Source: Calonectria ilicicola | Taxonomy: Eukaryota; Ascomycota; Sordariomycetes; Hypocreales; Nectriaceae | Assembly: GCA_020809705.1 (NCBI GenBank) | Contig: CP085832.1 | Coordinates: 4,464,001 to 4,528,000, forward strand | DNA: 64,000 nucleotides | Direction: 5' to 3' | Made by a program: the position numbers and the translations under genes | Shown here: positions 1-10,765 of the stretch, one piece after another | How positions within the stretch are numbered: position 1 is the stretch's first letter | Layout of the letters: each line of letters begins with the position of its first letter | Notes under the pieces: model-generated | Seen by the model: the letters and a program-made list of their open reading frames with translations, nothing else | Database searches by the model: none | What the model was told of the DNA's origin: nothing

Positions 1-1962
1 TGTCGAGATCGTCATTGACGGGAATGTATGCTGGAGTGGTCGCGTGGTTGCTAGCTTGACCCAGTCATGGCCCCGCCCTAGAAGTCCGATCGAACCGAAT
101 CCCGAACTTCACAGATTTTATGGATCTCATTGCTCGACTCTCTTCTCTCCAGGGAGTCGAAAGGACAAAACACATGTGCTGCCTCGTTCATGAAAAGAGG
201 GGCGACTTCGAATCCATGCACTAGATTGGAATAGAGGATTGGAATGACGATATCCCCAACCAGATTGGTAATTGACCGTTGGACTTGGCTGAGTTCGGGC
301 ATTGTGAAGCCTCGGCTAAGCGAAGCCCCAATTCAAGCATCATCACCACACTTTTTACGGGACGTTTCGCGTGCCAAGCCCTGGCTTCACTATTTGGTCA
401 TGCACACTGGTGCCACGGCATAAAACCCATAATTTTTTTTGACCAATTTTAGGCAGCATATGGCCGCTTGCCCTCCGTGTTCGCGACGGATTGATCTAAA
501 ACTGCGACCCGAGCCGAAAATGGGTTGATGTCCTTATGATCTTTTGCATTGGACAGCGTTCTATTGTCGTGGCATTGGCTAGTGGCAACTGAGGCAGCAC
601 GACAGCCAATGCTGCACGTGTACGCGGGAATGGCGGCAGGGTCAGGCGCGTAGCCATGGCATTGGAAATATTGGCCCAATTAGGTCGAGGATGAACCGGA
701 TGGTTAACAATAGCTACTCACACAAAGCAAGACACATGGTTCCAGTCTTGAATGGACTTGGTATTTGGATCAAGGCATGAGTTTGGTGTCAGACCTGTGC
801 TTTGCTTCTAGCAGAATTTGTTCTAGTGACATGTGTCAAAATGTTAATTGGATGCGCTATTGGGTGCACAGGTAATTCATCTCATGTGTGTCTGAGTCCG
901 TGATGTCTCATGCTTTGGGGGGACAAAAAAAAAAAAGCCTTGTACCTGAGTGTCCTGCTGAGCTGCGTCATCTGAGTACAAAAGAAGCAACGTGAACGGC
1001 GGCTTGGTGAAGCTCAAGCCCAGCCGCCAACTACGGGATGGGTTTGCACACAGCCATCCATGGCTGGGTGTTGTTGTTGACTCATCGCCATTCATTGCCA
1101 TCGGCTTCCATGAAACGGCCTCTGGGGAGAGTGACGTGTCTGGGTCGTCGGCCAGTGGGAAATGGGGCCGACGACCAGGTGCCCCAGCGCCTAAGAACAG
1201 ACAGGATGACAGTCAATGCTTCAGGCACCATCTTAATAATCCGAGGCCATCCCGTCAAGGCCCAGCCCAGAGGCCCAGCCAGCCAGCGGCTGTGGCAGGT
1301 CGCATCCCCGCCGCTCGGCGCGAGCCCAACCACTGAAGGTCGCAAGGGGCCCCCTGACGTTGCACCTAATTTCGCTACTCCCTTTGTCCAGTGGCGCCCT
1401 GTTAGTGGCTGGTGTTTTGAGGTGTTCCCTAACTGCTGCTGCAAAACGTTCCACTGCTGGACACATCGCACAGAGTCGAATGCGGGGGATCGATTATGTG
1501 CTTTTGAATGGCGTCTTCTATGCTCTAGTCTCGGGCCCCGTGTCTCCTCAACTGCGAACGCCGAAGATGCAGAAACGAAAAGTGAGGCTTGCTAAAAAGG
1601 GGTTGGCCCTCGCGTGCGCTGTGCTGGTCCAGAGACACGTAGCGAAGGATGCTGGGAGTTGATTGGCGATTAGCGCTGAGGATGGGGAAGGTTGGGAGCC
1701 AACGCCAGACTGACCGCCTCGGGGGAGTGGGGGGAGCGGGAAGACCGCTTTTCTCGGGCTTGGATCTTCATAAATACATCCAAACAGCTTTGTAAAATTC
1801 GTCAACAGGCTGCTGGACAGTTTGACGCGCATACGAAGTTCACGTTACTGATGGTATAAGGCATTGGGCGGGCATACACACAATCCGCCGGCGTGAGAGC
1901 TTGAGAGCCAACATGGTAGAAGCGCCCAACGCAGCACGCCCACGTCTTCTTCCACTAACCAG
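1..1962. other. Intergenic, upstream of the NLR gene
   Basis: No convincing gene is seen. Several open frames exist, including a GC-rich one at 1038-1595 (+), but they overlap on both strands, have biased composition and contain no recognisable domain. A poly-A run lies near 927-938. A TAAATA element near 1771 may be part of the promoter of the NLR gene that starts at 1963. Confidence 0.5.
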
Positions 1963-2017
1963 ATGCGTCAGTTCTTTCGAAGGAGCCGCCGCAGCGACCC
2001 GGGCCCGCCTGTTGTGA
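1913..2017 (+). promoter_or_regulatory. Overlapping upstream ORF on the NLR gene (or a tiny first exon)
   Basis: An ATG at 1913, in the context CCAACATGG, opens a 34-codon frame that runs through the NLR start codon at 1963 in another frame and stops at 2015-2017. If it is transcribed, it would compete with NLR translation. Alternatively, GTAGAA at 1916 to CTAACCAG at 1962 could be a 47-base intron joining this ATG directly to the main ATG. Both readings are inference; the sequence does not decide between them. Confidence 0.4.
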
Positions 2018-5000
2018 TCCCGCCGCCGCCGCCGTCGCCCCCTCGGCCAGAGTCCTCTACGAGCCTTACGAGCCGGCGGACCTCAATCTCGCTGGTGAGC
2101 CGGCTCTCTCGCACGTATTCCGCTACCGATGAAGGAGGAGAGAAGGGCCCCTTGGGGCTGTCATTGATCCATTCGCCCCTGGAGCCAAAGGTCGACTTTA
2201 TTTTTGTTCACGGACTGGGCGGCGACTCAATTAAGACGTGGAGCAAGCCGTCGTCCCAGCTCAACTATTGGCCACAAGACTGGCTGCCCCAGGACCATGC
2301 ATTTGAAAACGTCCGCATTTTCACCTACGGCTACAAATCCGACTACTCCAAGGGGAAGAAGGACTGCTTAAACATCCACCAAAATGGCAAAGAATTTCTA
2401 TCAGAGCTGGCTGCTTCGCCGTTTTTCGCCGGCGCCAAGACGCGTATTGTCGCCATTGGCCACAGCATGGGAGGATTGATCATCAAGAAAGCATGCATTC
2501 TCGCAAAGCAAGACGCCGAATACGAAGCATTGGCCAACCGATTCGCCTCCATTTACTTTCTCGCCACACCTCACCGAGATGCCGATTCTGCTAAATTGCT
2601 CAAGAACATTCTCAAAATCGCCAATGAGAGGGCATCTGTCACCGACTTGGGGCGAAACTTGTCCGCAATTCAAGTCATCAACGATGAATTCCGACACCAT
2701 TCCGAAGGCATTGAGCTGTGGTCTTTCTATGAGACCCAGAAGATGAGGCGTTTCAGCTCGCCCATCGTCGACCCAGAGGCAGCTGTTGTTGGCCAGCGCG
2801 AGGAAAAGCAAATACCCATGAACGCCGACCACGGCTCCATCTGCAAATTCGACACTCGCCTGGACTCCAACTATCTCGTCCTGCGCGATGCACTCGCCTC
2901 CACCGTGGAAAACCTTACGACAGCAGCCCAGCAAGTGGAGGAAGACCAGAAGACCGCCCGCATCAACCTGGCTCGAAAGTACCTGGGTGTTCCGGAAGGC
3001 TTCGAAGATGACCTTTTGCAGGCTGAAGAGATAAGACTGAGGGATTCATGCCAATGGATTTCGGCCAAGAGCACTTACATCAACTGGAGAGACGATGACT
3101 CCAGAAGCGGTAAAATTCTCTGGATCAGGGGTGCTGCAGGAACAGGAAAATCAGTCGTCATGGGCTATGTCATCAACCAACTTTTGCGATCCAACAAGCC
3201 CTGCAGCTACTTTTTCTTCAAGCGAGGAGACAACTCAAAGTTTGAGTTGAGCATCTGCCTTCGAACTCTGGCTTTTCAGATGGCTTTGGCGAACCCTGAT
3301 ATCCTGGATCTGGTTCTCCGCATGAAGAGCGAAAGCATCGACTTGGAGAATGTCGACGAGCGCACCCTGTGGAAACGCCTGTTCACAGACGGACTTTTCA
3401 CAACAAAGATGGAGCCACAATACTGGCTGATTGACGGCCTCGACGAATGCCCGAGCGCTACGGTGCTCACTGAGTTCATTTTCCGCAAGGTGGATCAGTC
3501 AAGTCCCTTGAAGATTCTCGTCACCGGTCGCGATTCAGCTGAATTGCACCAAAGCTTTGCCAAAGTCCGACCTGGCATGCTTCAGATACTCTCAATTTCA
3601 GGAGACGACACATCTCCCGATCTGAAGCGTGTGATTGAGAGCAAGATCAGGTATCTGACTGTCCTGCAGCCAGACGAAATGATAACCCTCACTGATAAGA
3701 TCCTGGACAAAGCCGACGGATCCTTCATTTGGACGATGCTGGTCCTTAGAGAACTCAGCGTCTTCCACAGCAAAAAAGACATTGATGTTGTCCTGGAGCA
3801 GCTGCCGAAGGGCATGGAGAACTTGTGCAAGCGGGCTCTGCGTGTCATGGCTCAGGGTTGCCGAGGAAGTGACCTAGCAAAGGCAGTCCTGCAATGGGTA
3901 GCATGTGCATGCTGGCCCATGACAGTTAGCGAACTCAACTACGCCCTTGACTGCGACCTGGATGACACCTTCCCCAGGCTCAAGGACAGCATCACCAGGC
4001 TGTGTGGCCAGTTTATCGTCATCGACAAGTACGACAGAGTCCAGATGGTCCACGAGACCGCAAGAGAAGTTCTGTTGAAATCAGCTTCTGGCTCGGAGTT
4101 TGACTTTGAGGAATCATCGGCACATTCTCGAATGGCAAGAGTCTGCCTGCAGTACCTCGTCGGAGACGAGATGAAGCCCCCACATCTCGATACGCAACGC
4201 GAGCGAACAAGCGAACGTGTGCCCAGGCTGGAGTTTTCTACATATGCGCTCACAGCCTATTCATACCACCTTTCAAAAGCCGATGCAAAAGACGAGAGGG
4301 TTTTCTACCTTCTTTTGGAATTTGCCGGAAAGAACATCTTGACATGGATTGAAATGGTTGCCGACTCTGGTGATCTCTGCCAACTCGTCAAGGCCTCCCA
4401 ACACTTTAAGACATACATTGCGACGCTTGGCGCCGAAGGATCATACCCAAGCTCGAAATTACGAATTCTACGCCAATGGGCCGTTGACCTGGAGCGAATT
4501 GCCACAAAGTTTGGCCACTGCTTGTTGACGTCCCCATCCGCCATTTACTCACTCATCCCATCATTTTGCCCTCCAAACTCCATGATTCACAATGCTAGCA
4601 AGAAGCTGAAAACTTTAGAAGTCCTTGGAAAATTCCCTGGACAATGGGATGAGAAGCTTTTCTATCTCAACTTCAACCCCAGCCAGCCAAGCGCCATCTG
4701 CCGCGCAGGTCCATTCTTTGCCGTTGGATTCGCAAACGGAGCTGTCAAGATCTACGACACGACGTCTTACCGAGAAATTATGAGCTTTGAGCATGGTGAA
4801 TCAATTAAAATTCTTAGATTCAACCCTAGCAAGACTCAACTAGCAACCTGCGGACCGACAATGACAAAAGTCTGGGACCTGGGGTGCTGCGAGATGCTGC
4901 ACAGCTTGAGAAGCCCTCCTTCCCCGATGGACATGAGTTTTCACAATGAGTATCTCCTCATTGCTAGCCAGAGGAGATATCTCCAATACTGGAACCTGCA

Positions 5001-6723
5001 AGGCAACGCGAAACTGGAATCCCAGAAGCGATGGGGCGATACCACAGGTACAATGTTTTTGCCTCACCTCGCTCCTACAGCCCTTACGCTTTCATCCACC
5101 CACAAGGTGCTTGCAGCCGCTTATGTCCGCCAGCCTATTACCATCTGGGATGTAGATGGAAACCGTCGCGTGGGCAGCTGTGGCAAGAGGGAACATGACG
5201 GATCGACTAGCACGGCCGTTGTCTCCGCACTTGCTTTCAACCCAAACCCCAATCTTGCCCTGCTTGCCGTGGCCTACCTCAGTGGAGATCTTGTCATCCT
5301 CGATCCCTTCTCCAACCGACAACTTGCATGTGCGCGCGTAACCTGTCACTCCCTGGATATAAGCCCCAACGGCAAGCTTCTTGCTGTTGGAACAGAGAAG
5401 GGGATGATTCAGGTTTATGACTTCAAGACACTGAAGCTTCTGTATCAAACAGAAGAGTCCACCACCTTCTCTAAGCAGATTGTTTTTATGAACGACAGCA
5501 TGCGGTTTGCAGACCTGCGATCTTTCCACTGCACCATTTGGGAGCCCAACGCCATTTCACAGGGCCTTTTGAGTGGCGAAAGCGATTCGGCGGGTCTGCC
5601 TTCAATCGTGAAAAAGGCACCACATGAAGACAAGGCGAGAATTACCGCGTTGGAGGTTCATCATTCAGAGGACATTGTCTTCTGCGGAACTGAGGATGGT
5701 AAAATCGTTGTCTATTGCCGCAAGACTGCAAAATGTCTCGGCAGCCCACGTATCCATAACTGCGCCGTTCGCTTGCTGAGGTGGTGTCGCAAGCGAGAAG
5801 CCCTTCTCAGTGTTGACGTCTCAAACAAGATAATTTTGCTCAAGATTCTCAAGTCATCTGAAAAGGGCTGGCTGGTGGACCCTGTGGTGAAGTTCCAGAC
5901 TACTCTTGACGTCAAATCAGCCATCACTGATGCTCTGATTGGAGAGGGCGTGGACAAGTTTGTCGTCTCAACTCACAAATCGGACTATCTATTTACTCTG
6001 GATGGAAACCAAGAGGCAAGAAAGGCCTGCAAAGATCAAATGGGCATTTGCAAATGGATGTCCCACCCGAACTCGCCTGACTTGGCAGTTCGCCTCGACG
6101 GCGCCACAGCTCGTGTTTACCAATGGAATGATTGGCAAGAGAGCTGGGCGTCTTATTTCTCGCTTTCAAGCGAACCTCTTGACTTGGAAAGCGCAACCAT
6201 GTGCTCATTAGAACAGAAAAAGATTTTGTTACTAGAACTTACAGAGCGGAGTGCCTCAACGAAATCAAGCAACTTCATGGTCCTCAACACCGATCGTTTC
6301 GGAATCGTTAAGGAGTATGCTAGCTCTGGCTTGGACGAGAAGAGGGGATATAGCTCTGCTATCTCTGAAAGAAGTACTGTCTCTACATCAATACCTTGCC
6401 CTCGAACTGGGCACTTGTCGCAAATCGTATCTCGAGTCATTGGCACTCTCGATAACGGCAAACTCGTCTTTCTCGACCATTCCTCTTGGGTGTGCTCTAT
6501 GCATGTGGGAGAAGGCGAGCCCGGAAGAAACAGCGACGGCGATCTCGAGTATGAACGACATTGTTTTATTCCTCATGACTGGTTTGCGGGATGGGTGGAC
6601 ACATTTTGCACAATTGTGCAGGGCGACTTGGTTTTTGCCCGACATGACGAACTTGCAATTTTAAAGGGGTGTTTTGATTACACGGAAACGGTTGTATTTG
6701 GCAAAGCGGATAACTCGGAATAA
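1963..6723 (+). CDS. NOD-like receptor: SesB-like hydrolase, NACHT NTPase, WD40-like propeller
   Basis: This intronless gene encodes a 1586-residue cytosolic protein of the fungal NLR family, which senses non-self or heterokaryon partners and can trigger cell death. Residues 1-60 are basic and proline-rich. Residues about 75-320 form a SesB-like alpha/beta hydrolase with VHGLGG (82-87), the nucleophile elbow GHSMGG (about 166-171) and a later ATPHRD. The NACHT domain follows, with the P-loop GAAGTGKS near 389-396 and a Walker B LIDGLDE near 488-494. From about residue 890 to the end there are degenerate WD40-like blades, such as VKIYD, TKVWDL and ITIWD. The effector-NTPase-repeat order is the classical NLR layout. 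The blades are divergent rather than the near-identical high-copy repeats of HET-D/E genes, so rapid repeat reshuffling is not evident. The start is the first in-frame ATG after an overlapping uORF. The ligand is unknown. Confidence 0.93.
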   Translation: MRQFFRRSRRSDPGPPVVIPPPPPSPPRPESSTSLTSRRTSISLVSRLSRTYSATDEGGEKGPLGLSLIHSPLEPKVDFIFVHGLGGDSIKTWSKPSSQLNYWPQDWLPQDHAFENVRIFTYGYKSDYSKGKKDCLNIHQNGKEFLSELAASPFFAGAKTRIVAIGHSMGGLIIKKACILAKQDAEYEALANRFASIYFLATPHRDADSAKLLKNILKIANERASVTDLGRNLSAIQVINDEFRHHSEGIELWSFYETQKMRRFSSPIVDPEAAVVGQREEKQIPMNADHGSICKFDTRLDSNYLVLRDALASTVENLTTAAQQVEEDQKTARINLARKYLGVPEGFEDDLLQAEEIRLRDSCQWISAKSTYINWRDDDSRSGKILWIRGAAGTGKSVVMGYVINQLLRSNKPCSYFFFKRGDNSKFELSICLRTLAFQMALANPDILDLVLRMKSESIDLENVDERTLWKRLFTDGLFTTKMEPQYWLIDGLDECPSATVLTEFIFRKVDQSSPLKILVTGRDSAELHQSFAKVRPGMLQILSISGDDTSPDLKRVIESKIRYLTVLQPDEMITLTDKILDKADGSFIWTMLVLRELSVFHSKKDIDVVLEQLPKGMENLCKRALRVMAQGCRGSDLAKAVLQWVACACWPMTVSELNYALDCDLDDTFPRLKDSITRLCGQFIVIDKYDRVQMVHETAREVLLKSASGSEFDFEESSAHSRMARVCLQYLVGDEMKPPHLDTQRERTSERVPRLEFSTYALTAYSYHLSKADAKDERVFYLLLEFAGKNILTWIEMVADSGDLCQLVKASQHFKTYIATLGAEGSYPSSKLRILRQWAVDLERIATKFGHCLLTSPSAIYSLIPSFCPPNSMIHNASKKLKTLEVLGKFPGQWDEKLFYLNFNPSQPSAICRAGPFFAVGFANGAVKIYDTTSYREIMSFEHGESIKILRFNPSKTQLATCGPTMTKVWDLGCCEMLHSLRSPPSPMDMSFHNEYLLIASQRRYLQYWNLQGNAKLESQKRWGDTTGTMFLPHLAPTALTLSSTHKVLAAAYVRQPITIWDVDGNRRVGSCGKREHDGSTSTAVVSALAFNPNPNLALLAVAYLSGDLVILDPFSNRQLACARVTCHSLDISPNGKLLAVGTEKGMIQVYDFKTLKLLYQTEESTTFSKQIVFMNDSMRFADLRSFHCTIWEPNAISQGLLSGESDSAGLPSIVKKAPHEDKARITALEVHHSEDIVFCGTEDGKIVVYCRKTAKCLGSPRIHNCAVRLLRWCRKREALLSVDVSNKIILLKILKSSEKGWLVDPVVKFQTTLDVKSAITDALIGEGVDKFVVSTHKSDYLFTLDGNQEARKACKDQMGICKWMSHPNSPDLAVRLDGATARVYQWNDWQESWASYFSLSSEPLDLESATMCSLEQKKILLLELTERSASTKSSNFMVLNTDRFGIVKEYASSGLDEKRGYSSAISERSTVSTSIPCPRTGHLSQIVSRVIGTLDNGKLVFLDHSSWVCSMHVGEGEPGRNSDGDLEYERHCFIPHDWFAGWVDTFCTIVQGDLVFARHDELAILKGCFDYTETVVFGKADNSE

Positions 6724-7507
6724 CGGACACCAGGCCACACGTGCCCAAGTTGTTTTTCTTTTTTCTTCTTGAAGCATCTAGACATGAACATTTCAGAGCA
6801 TGAAGAATGTAGAATACGAAGAACATAGAACATGAGGAACATAGAACATGATCAAGGAAAACGGGAAAAAAGGGGAAAAAAAAAGAAGAAAATAAGACAT
6901 GTCTTTCATATAGTTAGTTTCTTCCTCTTAGGAAAGGAAGACGCCGGCAAGGTGACGGAACCTGAAGGCACGCCTCATGATAGACTTTCAGATCGATTGG
7001 TACAATTGCCCTTGTGCCAACTCTGAACCCTAAAGGCAATACAAGATGAAAACCTTGATAGCTAGAAACACCGTACAATAAAAGGAAGACTTTTACTCAG
7101 AGAGGTTTGTTTGAGTAAAAGCTTTCCTTTTATTATACGCGGTTTCTAGCTATTAAGGTTTTCATCTTGTATTGCCTTTAGGCTTCAGAAAATAAGACAT
7201 ATTATTATAATATTGGCTGGTTTCGAATTCACTTCGTGCATGTTGAGAGTCGTTCACTGTGGGCGGTGTACTATAATGACGTGAAACAACGTTAACTTTT
7301 AAGCATCTGATGCTTAATAAGCTGTTTATTACTTTCTATCTAACTTTGTCGTGGTACTGGAAGTCGCGGCTGGGACTAGGGCTGCGTTATAGCGCCTACA
7401 GCGCATTTTGGACGTGGCTTCGGGCAGCCCGTGGGGCATCAGCACTGCTCACTGCATCGTTTACAGGCCGTCACCGTGACGCTCTTCCCAGGCTTCAAGT
7501 TGACTGG
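6724..7507. other. Intergenic between the NLR and the epimerase gene
   Basis: This stretch is tail-to-tail between two genes. It holds a degenerate GAACAT-rich stretch (6781-6852) that includes two copies of a 16-base unit, a poly-A/G tract, the 168-bp inverted repeat described separately, and an AAGCATCTGATGCTT palindrome near 7302. No gene is recognised; the open frame at 7310-7555 has no domain. Confidence 0.5.
7022..7189. repeat. Inverted repeat: two 78-base arms with a 12-base loop
   Basis: Bases 7022-7099 are the reverse complement of 7112-7189 with only about seven mismatches, and the loop is 7100-7111. An RNA copy would fold into a long, nearly perfect hairpin. The 14 bases AGAAAATAAGACAT occur at 6887-6900 and again at 7187-7200, exactly 300 bases apart and overlapping the right arm end. 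It could be a small foldback or MITE-type element or a source of small RNA. No coding capacity is seen. Confidence 0.85.
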
Positions 7508-8687
7508 TTATTCAGTACGCTGAGCCTGTTGAAGATCAACGATTTCTCCAATTGACTCCAGCAGACCCTTTTCTACAGGCTCCCATCCGAGCAATTTGCG
7601 AGCTCTAATTGCCTCACCTCGAGAATTTGACCCCCAGCGGTATGGCCCCTTGGGATCTAAAGCATCTGTGGAGTCCCAACCAAGGACATCGAGATCATTA
7701 GTTTGGATATAGCCTTTCTCAAATGCGGCAAGGGTGATGGCCTTGGAGATTTCGCCCCATGTAATGCTCCCGCTTTCTGCGAAATAGTAACCTTCAGCGT
7801 CCCAGGACGCCCTGGAGCTGTTTGTTACCGCTGCATCGGCAAGCAGGACAAAGAGTCGAGAGAGATCACGGATATGAACATAGTGCCAAATGTTTTTGCC
7901 CTCCCCAACGATAAAGCCCTTGCCCCGCTCCAAAATATGCGTTGCCAGGGTGTAGACCTGTGTGCTAGACGTGTTGCCTGTACCCCGACCTTCGCCATAG
8001 ATACAGCACGGGCAGACAATCGCTGTCTGGAAGTTCTTTTGGGTCTTTCCTATGGTTGCGGTCACAATGCTGTCAACATTGCGGTGGAAGGCATCGCCGG
8101 GCAGGCTGATGAGCTCTGAGACGCCCGACCAGTCGTTGAAGATCTTTTCGCGGTGAATGCCACAGGTTTTGGCTCTTCCGTCCTCATATGTGAGGATTCC
8201 AGTTCCGGAAGTATGAATATACCAACCGGGTCGCTCAGCAGTGTGGCGAGCCATTCCCTCAAGCAGTGCTTTTGCTGATGCCTCATGGTCACAATTGGCG
8301 AAATCTGGCGAAGGTATTCTGGTTAGAGTCATGCCAAAACCATTCCCAATTTTAATTAAACCAATGGGAAAGTGATAAAGCGATTGGGGGGGCTCTGCAC
8401 TTACGGAGAACAATATCCGCTCGTTCGGCCTCGTCACGAAGCAAATCGGCCTCGTCCAAATCGCCAAGAACAATACGAAGCCTGGGATACGCCTCCTTGA
8501 GATTTGCTGCCGCCTTCTCGCTCCTCACCAATGCCGAAATATTCCAATCGGCATTGAAGCGATATACTTCATAGAGAAAATCTCCGCCAATATATCCGGT
8601 GGCACCGGTGCTTTGTTTGTTAGTTAGATCCAAGAATTACAAGGTGAAGTTGCAACGCGCTTACATGAACAGCTCATGGGTTCCCAT
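7508..8687 (-). CDS. NAD(P)-dependent epimerase/dehydratase-like protein (extended SDR)
   Basis: Three exons in minus-strand order, 8687-8665, 8610-8405 and 8304-7508, join in phase to give 341 residues. The first exon contributes only eight codons before the Rossmann motif TGATGYIGG (residues 9-17), whose first bases span the splice. Later stretches IVLHFANCDHE, YIHTSGTG and CCIYGEGRGTG are typical of fungal nucleoside-diphosphate-sugar-epimerase-like proteins. The expected role is an NAD(P)-dependent epimerase or reductase in the cytosol; the substrate is unknown. It is transcribed away from the Gfo/Idh oxidoreductase at 9488 across an 800-base shared upstream region, so the two may be co-regulated, possibly in sugar or aldehyde metabolism (inference). 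The donors GTAAGC and GTAAGT and the CAG/AAG acceptors are standard. Confidence 0.87.
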
Positions 8688-9487
8688 ATTTTGAAGACGC
8701 CTCTAAATTTGATGGATTTATTAGGGATAATGATGGAGTAGGAGTAAAAAAGGCCGAACGACAGTGCTGGCCATAATATAGAACCCAGTTCCCTGAGCTG
8801 AGATTCTCACGCCCTACCAAGTGATCATTGTTTCCACAATAGAATATTCGTCTCAGGTTACATTTGGATTATTAATTCTCGGATGGGTGGAGTATCCACA
8901 TAGAACGATGGAGCGGTCATGCTTTAGTAAACATAATGAAGAAACCTCTGTCTAACAGGGTGTAGGGCGTAGGGCGGCGTAGGGCGTCTTGGCGCTCCGA
9001 ATAGTCGGCGGGAATGGCGCGACTTGAACACAAAATTCAGCGACTAAAATCGCCTCGGAGCAACAAATTGCGAATATTAAACTCAGGGAGAATTTTCGGG
9101 ACACTTTATTAAGATAAGTCATTGTTAATGCAAGGATGTGCTGGTAAGCTTTTCGCCCAACAGTTGCATGCACAACGGCGTCTGGAGACTAACCCAGCAA
9201 GCATCTCTTTCAACTGACCACATCTCGCACTAGTTATTATCTATTTTAAAGTTTCATAAGGGATTTTTAATCCAATATTAGTCTAACGCAGAAGCACGGC
9301 CTGCGTCGAAATGCACATTTTGGCGCGCCTTTGCTTTGACATGACAGCGGGACCCCCGAAATACGGAGAGCCTCAAATGTTCGGACGTCAGTGTCTCATG
9401 CAGAACATAAAGGTAGCGAACTTGCCATGAAATTATAGAGTAATACGAAAACATAAGAATTACAGTGCTACTGGCAAATAAGAAGAC
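8688..9487. other. Divergent promoter region, epimerase and Gfo/Idh genes
   Basis: No gene is seen. A short tandem GTAGGGC/GTAGGGCG array lies at about 8962-8988. The rest is A/T-leaning sequence with no recognisable site beyond what two divergent promoters would need. Confidence 0.5.
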
Positions 9488-10765
9488 ATGGCGACACCTC
9501 GAACTGTTCGTTGGGGCATACTCGCAACGGGAGGAATTGCGAGAGCATTGTAAGTCAAGTTATTTTGGAGCTCTGCATGGTGCGGAAAATGGCTTGCAGC
9601 TGACATGTTTAATCACTTACCCAGTGGTAAGGACCTTTCGGTTGATCCGAATACTCGCAATGTCACAGATATCCGACATGAGCTTGTGGCGGTGGCCTCT
9701 TCTTCCTCAATCTCCAAGGCGCAGGATTTCTTGAAGGAATGCGATGCACCATCGCATGCGAAAGCGTACGGGTCCTACAAAGATCTCGCTGCCGACCCCA
9801 ACGTGGATATTGTTTACATTGCTACGCCTCACTCACACCACTACCAAAATGCGATGCTGCTTCTGGAGTCCGGAAAGAACGTGCTTTGTGAGAAGGCTTT
9901 CACAGTTAATGCCCGACAAGCAAAGGCGCTGGTCGCAAAGGCCAAAGAAAAGGACCTGCTGCTCATGGAAGGACTATGGACTCGCTATTTCCCACTGTCA
10001 GCATATGTGCGCGAAGTAATTACCTCGGGCTGCCTTGGACCAGTCGAGCGAGTCTTGTCGGAGCACAGCTTGCCCTATGCCGGACGATTTGAAGACGATA
10101 GCCACATCATGGTGAACCCCCGGCTCGCTGGCGGCATTCTCCTTGACGGTGGCATATACAGCCTCACATGGGTCTTTGAAGCCTTGTATAGCACTCAGCC
10201 TGCAGCCACACGACAACCCCCCACCTTCCAGTCAATCGTGGCCAAATATGCCTCCACAGGTGTTGACTCGATGGTAACAATCATGATGGAGTTCCCGGGA
10301 GCTGCGGGAGATGGAAATAGCGCTCACGCTGTGGCGAGCTGCTCGCTAGGGCTATCCAACGACGCCGTGGCTGCTGCGGCAGATGCTGTGGTCCCGAATA
10401 TTCGCATCCAAGGACCCAAAGGCGAGATCCAGGTGTTCCTGCCCGCCTATCGCCCAACCCGCACACGGCTTATCTTGAAGGACGGCACGTGCACGGATAA
10501 ACAGTGGCCTCAACCTGGCCCGGGTGTCGGTAGCGGATGGTTCAACGGATATGGGGCGAGTCCGAACCCCGAGGGCCACGGGCATGGGCTATTCTGGGAG
10601 GCCGACGATGCTGGCCGGGCCCTGGTGGAGGGGAGAAAGGAGGGCAGCCGACTGGGCCTGGACAAAAGCATACTAATCATGGAGATTATGGACAAAGTCC
10701 GCCGTGACGCCGGCGTGGAGTACCCGGCCGAGCTGGAGACGACGGATTATCCTGTACAACTCTAA
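9488..10765 (+). CDS. Gfo/Idh/MocA oxidoreductase, dimeric dihydrodiol dehydrogenase-like
   Basis: Exons 9488-9549 and 9625-10765 join in phase to give 400 residues. The first exon carries the dinucleotide-binding start WGILATGGIA and is easily missed, because the long frame also opens at a false start inside the intron (9605). The N-terminal Rossmann fold is followed by VDIVYIATPHSHH (about residues 80-92), LCEKAFTVN in place of the family EKP motif, and WTRYFP, which is characteristic of dihydrodiol and D-xylose dehydrogenases. The expected reaction is NADP-dependent oxidation of a cyclic diol or aldose. It is divergent from the epimerase at 8687. The EKA-for-EKP change is common in this subfamily and does not by itself suggest loss of activity. 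Confidence 0.9.

Noticed and set aside
78..302. A 74-codon minus-strand frame with a good start context (CACAATGCC)
   Set aside because: No recognisable domain, no continuing exon in the window; could be the start of a gene only if splicing leads beyond base 1, which cannot be tested.
1038..1595. A 185-codon plus-strand frame in GC-rich DNA
   Set aside because: It overlaps long frames on the opposite strand, has a biased Arg/Pro/Gly composition and no domain; GC-rich DNA gives such frames by chance.
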